From: Candidatus Limnocylindrales bacterium
GTDB taxonomy: Bacteria > Desulfobacterota > Binatia > UBA1149 > CAITLU01
DNA: 64,000 bases
Direction: 5' to 3'
NCBI GenBank assembly: GCA_035626395.1
Contig: DASPNR010000007.1
Location: forward strand, 481,012-545,011
Each line of letters opens with the position of its first letter. Position 1 is the first letter of the stretch. This document shows positions 54,195-64,000 of this stretch, piece by piece. Under the pieces are notes generated by a model, which was not told the DNA's origin, did not search any database, and saw nothing but the letters and a program-made list of their open reading frames with translations. Made by a program: the position numbers and the translations under genes.

Positions 54195-55334
54195 ATGCGC
54201 TTCCTTCACACCTCGGACTGGCACCTCGGCCGCAGCCTCTTCGTCGCGCCGCTGCTCGAGGACCAGGCGTTCGTTCTCGACCAGCTCGTGACGATCGTGC
54301 GAGAGGAGGGGATCGAGTGCGTGCTGCTGGCCGGCGACGTCTACGACCGCTCGATTCCTCCCGTCGATGCCGTGCGTTTGCTCGACGACGTCCTGCTGCG
54401 CATCGTCGTGGGCGAGCGCGTGCCGGTGATCGCGATCGCCGGCAACCACGACAGCGCCGACCGGCTCGGCTTCGGCGCGGGGCTGCTGTCGGGCGGCGGG
54501 CTGCATGTCGTCTCCGGCTGCGCGCGCGTGGTGACGCTCGGCGATGCGCACGGACCGGTCGACGTCGTGGCCATTCCGTATGCCGAGCCCGCCGTGGTGC
54601 GCACGCGCCTCGGAAACGAGGGCGTCGTCGATCACGACTCGGCACTCCTGGCCGACCTGTCCCACGATGGCGCCAGGCCGGCGAAGGGCAGGCGCACCAT
54701 CGCCATGGCGCACGCGTTCGTTGCCGGCGCCACCGCCAGCGAATCGGAGCGGCCGCTGTCGGTGGGCGGCACCGGCAGCGTGCGCACGACCTGCTTCGAC
54801 GGCTTCGGCTACACCGCGCTCGGCCACCTGCATCGGCCGCAGCAGGTGGGGCGCCCCGAGCTTCGCTACAGCGGCTCGCTGCTGAAGTACTCGTTCGCCG
54901 AGGCCGACCATGCCAAGAGCCTGACGATCGTCGACATGGACGCACGCGGCACGTGTTCGATCGAGCAGGTCTCGCTGCGGCCAAGGCGCGACGTGCGCGT
55001 GATCGAGGGCGAGATGAACGAGCTGCTGCGCGCGTCGGCGTCCGATGCCGGGCGCGACGACTACATCCTTGCCATGCTGACCGATCGCGGCGCGATCCTG
55101 GATGCCGCCGGCAAGCTTCGCCAGGCCTACCCCAACTGCCTGCACGTAGGCAGGAAGTCCTTCGCTGCCGACCCCGTCGAGGCTCAGCGCCGCGACCCGC
55201 GCCGCCACACCGAAGCCGAGCTCTTTCGCGCGTTCTTCGAAGAGGTCACGGGCGAGCAGCCGACGCTGACGGAGGCCGGAGTGTTCGAGGCCACGGTGAC
55301 GCAGGTCCGCCGCCGCGAGCAGGAGGCGGCGTGA
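54195..55334 (+). CDS. sbcD: Nuclease SbcCD subunit D
   Basis: 379-residue Mre11-type metallophosphoesterase; with SbcC it cuts hairpins and DNA ends. Metal motifs: HTSDWHLGR (Asp/His), LLAGDVYDRS, AIAGNHDSADRLGFG, MAHAF and TALGHLHRPQQVG (GHxH). The C-terminal part has the capping region. Start ATG at 54195 fits the family MRFLHTSDWHLG. 19-nt gap to sbcC, clearly an operon. Upstream leader has the phased GTGC array. Confidence 0.95.
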   Translation: MRFLHTSDWHLGRSLFVAPLLEDQAFVLDQLVTIVREEGIECVLLAGDVYDRSIPPVDAVRLLDDVLLRIVVGERVPVIAIAGNHDSADRLGFGAGLLSGGGLHVVSGCARVVTLGDAHGPVDVVAIPYAEPAVVRTRLGNEGVVDHDSALLADLSHDGARPAKGRRTIAMAHAFVAGATASESERPLSVGGTGSVRTTCFDGFGYTALGHLHRPQQVGRPELRYSGSLLKYSFAEADHAKSLTIVDMDARGTCSIEQVSLRPRRDVRVIEGEMNELLRASASDAGRDDYILAMLTDRGAILDAAGKLRQAYPNCLHVGRKSFAADPVEAQRRDPRRHTEAELFRAFFEEVTGEQPTLTEAGVFEATVTQVRRREQEAA

Positions 55335-55353
55335 GTCCGTTGCCGCGGCGGCG

Positions 55354-58300
55354 ATGAGACCGCTGCGACTGACGATGCGTGCCTTCGGTCCGTACGCGGA
55401 CGAAGTCACGCTGGATTTCTCGGAGCTGCGCGGCCGCTCGCTCTTCCTGATCCACGGTCCGACCGGCGCCGGCAAGACGACGATCCTGGACGCGATCTGC
55501 TTTGCCCTTTTCGGCAAGGCCTCCGGCGAGGACCGCAGCGCCGACGCGGTCCGCAGCGATTTCGCCGACGCATCCGTGCGCACCGAGGTCGAGCTGGATT
55601 TCGCCATCGGCGAGCGGCTCTACCGCATCCACCGCGCGCCGGAGCAGGACCGACCTGGTGGCAAGACGAGGCGTCCGGCGGCGGCAACGCTGTGGCGTCT
55701 TTCGTCGCGCGGCGGCGGCCAGGAAGAAGTGCTGGCGAGCAAGAGCCGCGAGGCCAGCGACAGGATCGTCGAGCTTCTCGGCTTCGAGGCCGATCAGTTC
55801 CGGCAGGTCGTGCTGATCCCGCAGGGCGAGTTCCGCCGCGTCCTGGTCAGCGATTCGAAGGAGCGCGAGAAGATCCTCGAGACGCTGTTCGGCACCGAAC
55901 TGTACCGTCGCATCGAGGAAGCCCTGCGCGAATCGGGCAGCCGACTGCGTGCCGACATCGAGAAGGAGCGACGCGTCCTTGCGGCGCTCGTCGAGCAGAG
56001 CGGAGCGGAGAGCCTGGACGACCTTCGCGCGCGCTGCGAGCAGGCCGAGCAGCGCATGAGCGAGCTGCAGGATCGGGAGACGCGTGCGCGAGCGGCCGAC
56101 GCCGTCGCGACGCGCGCGCTCGAGCAGGCGCGCGCCGCGGCGGCGGCGCTGGAGGAGCTTGGCAGCGCGCGCGCTGCGCGTGCCGATCTGGAGCGGCAGG
56201 CCGACGTGCACACGGGCTGGCGCCGCGAGCTGGAAGCCGCTCGGCGCGCGCAGCACGTGGAATCGGATCGCACGCGTCTGGAGCTGGCGAACAGGCATGC
56301 CGACGCCGCTGCGGCCAGGCTCGCCGCTGCGCGTGAGCATGCCCAGCGGTCCGTCGATGAACGGCGCGACGCGCAGGAGACGCTCGCACGCGAGACGCGG
56401 CGGGCGGGCGAGCGGGCGGCCGCGGCCGAGCAGGTGCGACAGCTCGAGCAGGCGCTTGCTCAGTCCGAGCGCGTCGCGGATCTGACCGCTGCGCTGCGAA
56501 GCGCCGAGGTGGGCTTCGCCGACGCCGACGGCGCCGCCAGGCGCAGCGAGCGCGAGATCGGGTTCGCACAGGCACGGTGCGAGGTCCTGTCGCGAGAGCT
56601 CGAAGGCGTTCGCGCCGTCCGCGACCAGCTCGAACGAAGAAGAGTTGCCGCCGCCGAGGCCGCCGAGCGAGTGAAGAAGCTCCAGCAGCTCGCCGAGGCG
56701 CGCTCGCTGCTGCTGAAGCAGACGGTTGCTGTCGGCGGCGCGCAGGCCCGCTGCGAGCAGAGCGCGAAGCGTCTTGCCGACGCCGTCGCCCACGAACGGG
56801 ATGTGCTGGCGGCGTGGACGGCCGGGCAGGCGGCGGTCCTGGCGCGCATGCTCGAGCCTGGCCAGCCGTGTCCCGTTTGCGGCTCCGGCGAGCATCCTCA
56901 TCCGGCCGTCGCTGCCGGCGCCGTGCCGACTTCCGAAGAGTTCGACGCGGCACGCACTGCGGTCGAGGAGGCGCGCTCGGAGCAGCACGCGGCGGCCGCC
57001 GCTCTGTCGCAGGCGCGAGAGGAGGCCGGCGTTCTGCGCGAGCGACGCGATGGTTTGGAGCGCGAGCTCGGCGAGTGGGCGGAAGCGACGCTCGAGTCGG
57101 TCGCGGCCGCGCTGGAAGCCGCGCGCCGGGAGCTGGTCGAGGCCGGCAAGGCCGACGTCCGATGCCGCGCGATCGAAAAGGAGATGCGCGAGCGCCGCGA
57201 GGCGATCGAGGAAGCTCAAGCCGACCAGGCCTCGGCGCAGCAAGCCGCTGCCAACGCGAGGATCGAGCTCGAAAAGATCAAGACGCTGCTGGAGGAGCTG
57301 GCGCGCGAGCACGGCCCCGTCACCGACGTTGACGCTCTGACGCGCCAGCTCGCACAGGCGCGCAAGCGACGTGACGAGATGGAAGCGGCGTTCGAGGCCG
57401 CCAAGGAGCGCCAGACGCGCAGCGAGCAGGCGTTGCTCTCGTCGCAGCGTGCGGTTGCCGACTGCGAGGCGGAGGCGGAGAAAAGCGCGGAGGCAGCGCG
57501 CACCGCGACCGCCGATCTCGATCGGGCGCTGGCGGCGCAAGGTTTCGACAGCGCCGCCCAGGCCCTTGCCGCGCGTCGCAGTGCGGCCGCGATGCGCGAG
57601 CTCGACGAGGCGCTGTCGCGCTACGACGCCGCCGTGCATGCCTCCGCCGAGCGCCTGGCCCGCGCCGAAGCATCGGCTGCGGGCATCGCTGCTCCCGATC
57701 TGGATGCGCAGACGCAGCAGGCTGCAGCGGCCAGGAATGCGCTGGAGCAGGTCGTCGCCGAGCGCGCACGCATGGCCGAAGCGGCGCGTGCCCACCGGCA
57801 GGCGCTGGCCGCATTGACGGCGGCGCACGAGAAGGTGGTTGCGCTCGAAGCCGAGTACGCCACCGTCGGCCGCGTCTCCGACGTCGCCTCTGGCCGCAAT
57901 CCCGCGGGGATCTCGCTGCTGCGCTTCGTGCTCGGCGCGCTTCTCGATGACGTTCTGGCTGCCGCCTCTCAGCGGCTGCGGCGCATGAGCCACCAGCGTT
58001 TCGCCTTGACGCGCTCGGGCGAGCGGCGCGATCGCCGCACCAGCGGCGGCCTCGACCTCGAGGTGTTCGATTCGCACACCGGCACCTGCCGTCCTGTGGC
58101 CACGTTGTCGGGCGGCGAGAGCTTTCTGGCGTCGTTGTCGCTGGCGCTGGGACTGGCTGATGTCGTGCAGGCGTACAGCGGCGGCATCCACCTGGAGACG
58201 ATGTTCGTCGACGAGGGCTTCGGCACGCTCGACCCCGAAGCGCTGGATCAGGCCATGAGCGCGCTCGAAGAGCTGCAGGCCGGCGGGCGCCTGGTCGGAA

Positions 58301-58395
58301 TCATCTCGCACGTGCCCGAGCTCAAGGAACGCGTGCAGGCGCGCCTGGAGGTCATACCTGGACCGCGCGGGAGCACGGCGCGGTTCGTCGGCTGA
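55354..58395 (+). CDS. sbcC: Nuclease SbcCD subunit C (Rad50-like ATPase)
   Basis: 1013 residues, SMC-like. Walker A GPTGAGKTTILDAICFALFG (35-42), a Q-loop at LIPQGEFRRVL, long Arg/Glu/Ala-rich coiled coils (about 180-490 and 530-830) with the zinc-hook CPVC at about 506 (GQPCPVCGSGEHP), and a C-terminal ATPase lobe: signature TLSGGESFLASLSLALGLADVV and Walker B MFVDEGFGTLDPEAL. Forms the heterotetramer with SbcD that processes DNA ends. Start at the first ATG after the sbcD stop. Ends before a 236-nt gap leading to the suf operon. Confidence 0.96.
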   Translation: MRPLRLTMRAFGPYADEVTLDFSELRGRSLFLIHGPTGAGKTTILDAICFALFGKASGEDRSADAVRSDFADASVRTEVELDFAIGERLYRIHRAPEQDRPGGKTRRPAAATLWRLSSRGGGQEEVLASKSREASDRIVELLGFEADQFRQVVLIPQGEFRRVLVSDSKEREKILETLFGTELYRRIEEALRESGSRLRADIEKERRVLAALVEQSGAESLDDLRARCEQAEQRMSELQDRETRARAADAVATRALEQARAAAAALEELGSARAARADLERQADVHTGWRRELEAARRAQHVESDRTRLELANRHADAAAARLAAAREHAQRSVDERRDAQETLARETRRAGERAAAAEQVRQLEQALAQSERVADLTAALRSAEVGFADADGAARRSEREIGFAQARCEVLSRELEGVRAVRDQLERRRVAAAEAAERVKKLQQLAEARSLLLKQTVAVGGAQARCEQSAKRLADAVAHERDVLAAWTAGQAAVLARMLEPGQPCPVCGSGEHPHPAVAAGAVPTSEEFDAARTAVEEARSEQHAAAAALSQAREEAGVLRERRDGLERELGEWAEATLESVAAALEAARRELVEAGKADVRCRAIEKEMRERREAIEEAQADQASAQQAAANARIELEKIKTLLEELAREHGPVTDVDALTRQLAQARKRRDEMEAAFEAAKERQTRSEQALLSSQRAVADCEAEAEKSAEAARTATADLDRALAAQGFDSAAQALAARRSAAAMRELDEALSRYDAAVHASAERLARAEASAAGIAAPDLDAQTQQAAAARNALEQVVAERARMAEAARAHRQALAALTAAHEKVVALEAEYATVGRVSDVASGRNPAGISLLRFVLGALLDDVLAAASQRLRRMSHQRFALTRSGERRDRRTSGGLDLEVFDSHTGTCRPVATLSGGESFLASLSLALGLADVVQAYSGGIHLETMFVDEGFGTLDPEALDQAMSALEELQAGGRLVGIISHVPELKERVQARLEVIPGPRGSTARFVG

Positions 58396-58402
58396 GGCTG
58401 AG

Positions 58403-58507
58403 TGATCGTTGCCCGAAACGGCATGACGGCCGGGCGCTGCACCAACCATGATCGTTGCCTTCTACGGCTTACGACGGCGCGGCAGAAAGGCACCGGCATG
58501 ACGGCCG
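58403..58507. repeat. Duplicated pair of short direct repeats upstream of the suf operon
   Basis: TGATCGTTGCC occurs at 58403-58413 and 58449-58459, and CGGCATGACGGCCG at 58419-58432 and 58494-58507, giving an A-B-A-B order. The B unit is partly self-complementary (CGGC..GCCG). Only these copies were seen. May be an old duplication or protein-binding sites. Confidence 0.5.
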
Positions 58508-58591
58508 AGGCATGTCCTTTTCGTCATCGCGCTGGGTACATGGGTCCCGCGGCGGGGCGTGGCGACGCCATGCGTCGAATAGTCACGGCCG

Positions 58592-58615
58592 AAACTTGAC
58601 TTAAAAGTCCGGTAT
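58592..58615 (+). promoter_or_regulatory. IscR-type operator upstream of the suf operon
   Basis: AAACTT-GACT-TAAA-AGTC-CGGTAT. The inner palindrome GACTTAAAAGTC and outer half sites resemble the Fe-S type IscR site (ATASYY-GACT-N5-AGTC-RRSTAT), but with a 4-nt rather than 5-nt centre. It overlaps TTGACT (58596-58601), a likely -35 hexamer, so bound regulator would block transcription. The regulator gene starts 17 nt further on, indicating self-regulation. Confidence 0.65.
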
Positions 58616-58631
58616 TCCTACGGTCATCGTC

Positions 58632-59161
58632 ATGCACATCACGGCGCAGGAAGAATACGGGCTGCGATGCCTCTTGCGGGTGGCGAAGCACGCGTCGGAC
58701 GACCCGATTCGCACCCACGAGGTGGCCACGGCCGAAGGCCTCAGCCTCGAGTACGCCGCCAAGCTGATGCGCGTGCTCAAGAACGGCGGTCTCGTCGTCA
58801 GCACCCGTGGCGCGGCGGGGGGCTATCTGCTGGCGCGGCCCGCGAGCGAAATCAGCGTCTGGGACGTCCTGTCGGTGCTGGACGGCCCCCTATACGAAGA
58901 GAAGTTCTGCGCGAGCCACACGGGCTCGCAGACCGACTGCGCTCACACCACCGACTGCTCGGTGCGGGCGGTGTGGCGCAACGTCAACAACATCCTGCAG
59001 ACGGCGCTGTCGGCCATCTCCCTGGCCGACCTTCGCCGCGACGAGCGCTCGACTGTTGCATGGCTGACGCGCGAGCTTGCCGGCGCCGGTCGGGCGGAAT
59101 CGTCGTCGGCACCGGCTGTCGGCAACGGCTCGGGCTCCGTCTCCGAGCGTGAGAGGCTGGC

Positions 59162-59165
<4 letters not shown>
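58632..59165 (+). CDS. Rrf2 family Fe-S cluster regulator of the suf operon
   Basis: 177 residues. Winged-helix Rrf2 domain: [66 protein letters not shown]. Three Cys (93, 103, 109; C-x9-C-x5-C in [22 protein letters not shown]) are placed to bind a Fe-S cluster, as in IscR/SufR. It probably represses the operon when the cluster is bound and derepresses it under Fe-S demand. The ATG at 58632 lies just after the operator. Its stop overlaps the sufB start (ATGA), so it is the first gene of the operon. Ser/Gly-rich tail of about 30 residues. Confidence 0.9.
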
Positions 59166-61380
<2,215 letters not shown>

Positions 61381-61392
61381 GGAACGAGGCGA

Positions 61393-62736
61393 GTGAGCAC
61401 GGCTGGCGACATCACCGGGCAGTTCGAGCGCGTGCGCGCGAGGCTGTCGGGACGCGGCGCCGGGTGGCTGGACGCGCTGCGCACGCGCGGGCTCGCCCGC
61501 CTCGCCGAAGCCGGCTTTCCCACGGTCAAGCACGAGGACTGGAAGTACACGAACGTCTCGCCGGTGCTGCGCGACTCGCTGCGGCCGGTCCTGGCCGATG
61601 AGGTGAGGATCGAGGAGGCGGAGGTCGCGGCGGTGCTGGGTGGCGTTGCCGGCCTCGACGGCGACTCGCCGCTGCTGGTGTTCGTCGATGGCCATTATCG
61701 CGCCGCCTCGTCGCGGCACGGCAGGCTGCCGCGCGGGCTTCGCGTCAGCAGCCTGCGCGAGCGCCTCGAGCGTGAGCCGGCCACGCTCGAACCGTGGCTG
61801 GGCAAGTACCTGCCGGTGGAAGCGCACGGCTTCGCAGCCATGAACACCGCTTTTCTCGACGATGGCGCAGTGATCGAGATCGACGAAGGCGCGATCATCG
61901 AGACGCCGGTCCACGTGGTGTTCCATTCGACGTCGCGCGCCGAACCGTTCGTCACGCATCCTCGCAACGTCATCGTGGCCGGCCCCGGCAGCTCGGCGCT
62001 GATCGTCGAGCACTACGTCGGCACCGCCGGCGCGCGCTACCTTACAAACGCGGCAACCGAGATCGCCGTCGGCAGGAGCGCGGCGCTCGGCCACGTGCGC
62101 GTGCAGCGCGAGCCGGAGAGCGCCTACCACGTCGGCCGCGTGCAGGTGGACCAGGAGGCCGGCAGCTCGTTTTCCTCGCACAGCTTCGGGATCGGCGCCG
62201 CGCTCTCGCGCGTCGAGCTTCCCGTGCGGCTCGGCGGCGATCACGCCGAGTGCACGCTGTCGGGACTGTGGGCGCTGCATGGCGCGCAGCACGCCGACCA
62301 TCACATCCAGATCGACCACGCCTGTCCGTGCACGCGCAGCCGCCAGCTCTTCAAGGGTGTCCTGGAAGACAGCGCGCGCGGCGTCTTCACGGGCAAGGTC
62401 CTGGTGCGCTCGGGCGCGCAGAAGATCGAGGCGCGGCAGAACAACGCCAATCTCGTTCTCGGGAACGGCGCGGTGGCCGAGACGCGCCCGCAGCTCGAGA
62501 TCTACGCCGACGACGTGCAGTGCACGCACGGCGCCAGCATCGGCCGTCTCGACGACGACGCGCTGTTCTACATCCAGCAACGCGGCATCGATGCGCGCGA
62601 GGCGCGCCGTCTGCTCGTGTACGGCTTCGCCATCGAAGTGGCCGAATCGGTCGTGCCGCCGACGCTTCGGCAGGGCATGGAAGCGATGGTTTCGGAGCGC
62701 GTCGCCGGCCTGGCACGGCAAGGAGAAGCGAAGTGA
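61393..62736 (+). CDS. sufD: Fe-S cluster assembly protein SufD
   Basis: 447 residues, the SufB paralogue in the SufBC2D complex. Start is GTG at 61393. Conserved: GFPTVKHEDWKYTNVSPVLRDSL, LPVEAHGFAAMNTAFLDDGAVIEIDEG, FSSHSFGIGAALSRVELPVRLGGDHAECTLSGLWALHG, QHADHHIQIDHACPCTRSRQLFKGVLEDSARGVFTGKVLV and TRPQLEIYADDVQCTHGASIGRLDDDALFYIQQRGI (the SufD His and Cys region). Its stop overlaps the sufS GTG start. Same operon. Confidence 0.95.
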   Translation: MSTAGDITGQFERVRARLSGRGAGWLDALRTRGLARLAEAGFPTVKHEDWKYTNVSPVLRDSLRPVLADEVRIEEAEVAAVLGGVAGLDGDSPLLVFVDGHYRAASSRHGRLPRGLRVSSLRERLEREPATLEPWLGKYLPVEAHGFAAMNTAFLDDGAVIEIDEGAIIETPVHVVFHSTSRAEPFVTHPRNVIVAGPGSSALIVEHYVGTAGARYLTNAATEIAVGRSAALGHVRVQREPESAYHVGRVQVDQEAGSSFSSHSFGIGAALSRVELPVRLGGDHAECTLSGLWALHGAQHADHHIQIDHACPCTRSRQLFKGVLEDSARGVFTGKVLVRSGAQKIEARQNNANLVLGNGAVAETRPQLEIYADDVQCTHGASIGRLDDDALFYIQQRGIDAREARRLLVYGFAIEVAESVVPPTLRQGMEAMVSERVAGLARQGEAK

Positions 62737-63998
62737 GCGCAACGGCGCGACCGCAGCCCGTCCGCGATTCGTCGGCGGCGGAGTACGACGTCGAACGGAT
62801 CCGGAACGACTTCCCGATCCTGTCGCAGAGCGTGCACGGAAAGCCGCTCGTCTATCTGGACAATGCCGCCACGACGCAGAAACCACGCGCCGTGCTGGAC
62901 GCCGTCAATCGCTACTACGAGCACGACAACGCCAACGTGCATCGCGGCGTCCACACTCTGAGCGAGCGTGCCACCATCGCCTACGAGGACGCGCGCACGC
63001 GAGTCGGCCGCTTCGTCGGCGCAGCCTCCTCGAGCGAAATCGTGTTTCTTCGCGGTGCCACCGAGGCGCTGAACCTGGTCGCGCACAGCCTGGCCCAGAC
63101 CGAACTGCGCGAGGGCGACGAGGTCGTCGTCTCGTACATGGAGCACCACTCCAACATCGTGCCGTGGCAGATGGCCTGCGCTCGCACCGGCGCCAGGCTG
63201 CGCGTGGCGCCGGTGGACGAGAACGGCGAGCTGATGCTGGAGGAGCTGGCGGCGCTGCTCGGCCCGCGGACGAAGATCGTCGCCGTCACGCACGTTTCCA
63301 ATGCGCTCGGTACCGTCAACCCGATCGCTCGCATCGCACAGGTGGCCCACGATGCCGGCGCCAGACTGGTCGTCGACGGCGCGCAGGCGGTGCCGCACAT
63401 CCCTCTGGACGTCGACGCGCTCGGCTGCGACTTCTACGCATTCTCCGGCCACAAGGTGTACGCGCCGATGGGCATCGGTGCGCTGTGGGGACGCCGCGAG
63501 CTGCTCGAGAAGCTGCCGCCGTATCAGGGCGGCGGCGAGATGATCCTGTCGGTGACGTTCGAGCAGACCACGTACAACACGGTGCCGCACAAGTTCGAGG
63601 CGGGAACTCCCGACGTCGCCGGCGCCGTCGGGCTGGCGGCTGCTCTGGACTATCTGGACGCGCTCGGCCTGGAGAACGTGGCGGCGCACGAGCAGGACCT
63701 GCTGGCGTATGCGCGCGAGGCGCTGCTTTCGGTGCCGGGGTTGCGCATCGTCGGAAACGCGCGCGAAAAGGCCGGCGTGCACTCGTTCGTGCTCGAGGAC
63801 ATCCATCCGCACGACATCGGTACGATTCTCGATCACGAGGGCGTCGCGATCCGCACCGGGCATCACTGCGCGCAGCCCGTGATCACGCGTTTCGGACTGC
63901 CGGCCACGGCTCGCGCTTCCTTTGGCCTGTACAACTCGCGCCAGGACGTGGACCGCCTCGTCGCCGGCCTGCAGCGCGTTCGGGAGATGATGGGCTGA
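62733..63998 (+). CDS. sufS: Cysteine desulfurase SufS
   Basis: 421-residue PLP enzyme that takes sulfur from cysteine for SufBCD. Start GTG at 62733, AGGAGAAG 3-5 nt upstream, overlapping the sufD stop. Motifs: VYLDNAATTQKPRAVLDAV, HRGVHTLSERAT, YMEHHSNIVPWQM (PLP-stacking His), VDGAQAVPHIPLDVDALGCDFYAFSGHKVYAPMGIG with the PLP Lys (GHK), and the active-site Cys in RTGHHCAQPVITRFG. Its stop (TGATG) overlaps another ATG at 63998-64000, the last bases of the window, so one more operon gene follows (a SufU/SufE-like sulfur acceptor would be usual). Confidence 0.97.
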   Translation: MSATARPQPVRDSSAAEYDVERIRNDFPILSQSVHGKPLVYLDNAATTQKPRAVLDAVNRYYEHDNANVHRGVHTLSERATIAYEDARTRVGRFVGAASSSEIVFLRGATEALNLVAHSLAQTELREGDEVVVSYMEHHSNIVPWQMACARTGARLRVAPVDENGELMLEELAALLGPRTKIVAVTHVSNALGTVNPIARIAQVAHDAGARLVVDGAQAVPHIPLDVDALGCDFYAFSGHKVYAPMGIGALWGRRELLEKLPPYQGGGEMILSVTFEQTTYNTVPHKFEAGTPDVAGAVGLAAALDYLDALGLENVAAHEQDLLAYAREALLSVPGLRIVGNAREKAGVHSFVLEDIHPHDIGTILDHEGVAIRTGHHCAQPVITRFGLPATARASFGLYNSRQDVDRLVAGLQRVREMMG

Positions 63999-64000
63999 TG

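Noticed and set aside
51990..58449. Very long minus-strand open frames (over 1000 codons) antisense to the protease-like gene and sbcD-sbcC
   Set aside because: They are shadows caused by high GC and codon periodicity; composition is rich in Arg, His, Gly, Ala and Val without domains, whereas the plus-strand frames have all family motifs.

Overview
GC-rich, gene-dense bacterial chromosome, without rRNA, tRNA, IS elements, prophage or CRISPR. Housekeeping genes (tmk, aroE, ppdK, glyQS, recO, grpE-dnaK-dnaJ, thiL, sbcD-sbcC, suf operon) are interspersed with genes for large secreted, cysteine-rich proteins that carry dockerin-like calcium loops, thrombospondin type 3 motifs and the myxobacterial-type 'CGNG..EGE.CDDGN' disulfide repeat. 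With an F420-type luciferase-like oxidoreductase, a paired acyl-CoA dehydrogenase and PilD/GspE/GspF/pseudopilin genes, this points to a Gram-negative deltaproteobacterium-related lineage. Candidatus Binatia (Binatota) is my best guess, with Myxococcota-like groups as the alternative; this is inference, not a database result.

Layout. 1-2.4 kb (minus): four minor pseudopilin genes read into tmk, which is cut by the window edge. 2.4-11.7 kb (plus): an isocitrate-lyase/PEP-mutase family enzyme, three exported proteins, two adjacent acyl-CoA dehydrogenases and a small His/Tyr/Pro-rich secreted peptide. 11.8-24.5 kb (minus): enoyl-CoA hydratase, prepilin peptidase, major pseudopilin, GspF, GspE, TraB/GumN-type protein, PAS histidine kinase, aroE, ppdK and glyQS. 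24.8-30.9 kb: two large secreted proteins around a quinone oxidoreductase, then recO divergent from grpE. 31.0-35.1 kb: grpE, dnaK and dnaJ, with dnaK interrupted by an in-frame TAG at a conserved Gln codon. 35.3-44.7 kb: mixed envelope and small metabolic genes. 44.8-53.9 kb: a hemerythrin with a histone-like tail, an F420-type oxidoreductase, a LarB homologue, a LolA-like protein, a beta-helix protein pair and a trypsin-fold protein whose catalytic Ser is replaced by Asp. 54.2-58.4 kb: sbcD-sbcC. 58.6-64 kb: an Rrf2-type regulator and sufB-sufC-sufD-sufS, mostly with overlapping or near-touching genes, preceded by an IscR-type operator.

How the genes work together. The pilus/secretion genes form two separated minus-strand sets sharing prepilin features, including unusually long leaders in two prepilins. 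The suf operon is a complete Fe-S assembly machine under a likely self-regulating Fe-S sensor. The secreted proteins look like a lineage-specific toolkit built from a few reused modules: an N-terminal dockerin-like EF-hand pair in two proteins, and a beta-rich module of about 150 residues in up to five. This module family, the dnaK nonsense codon, the pseudo-protease and the helically phased GTGC array upstream of sbcD are the observations most worth following.
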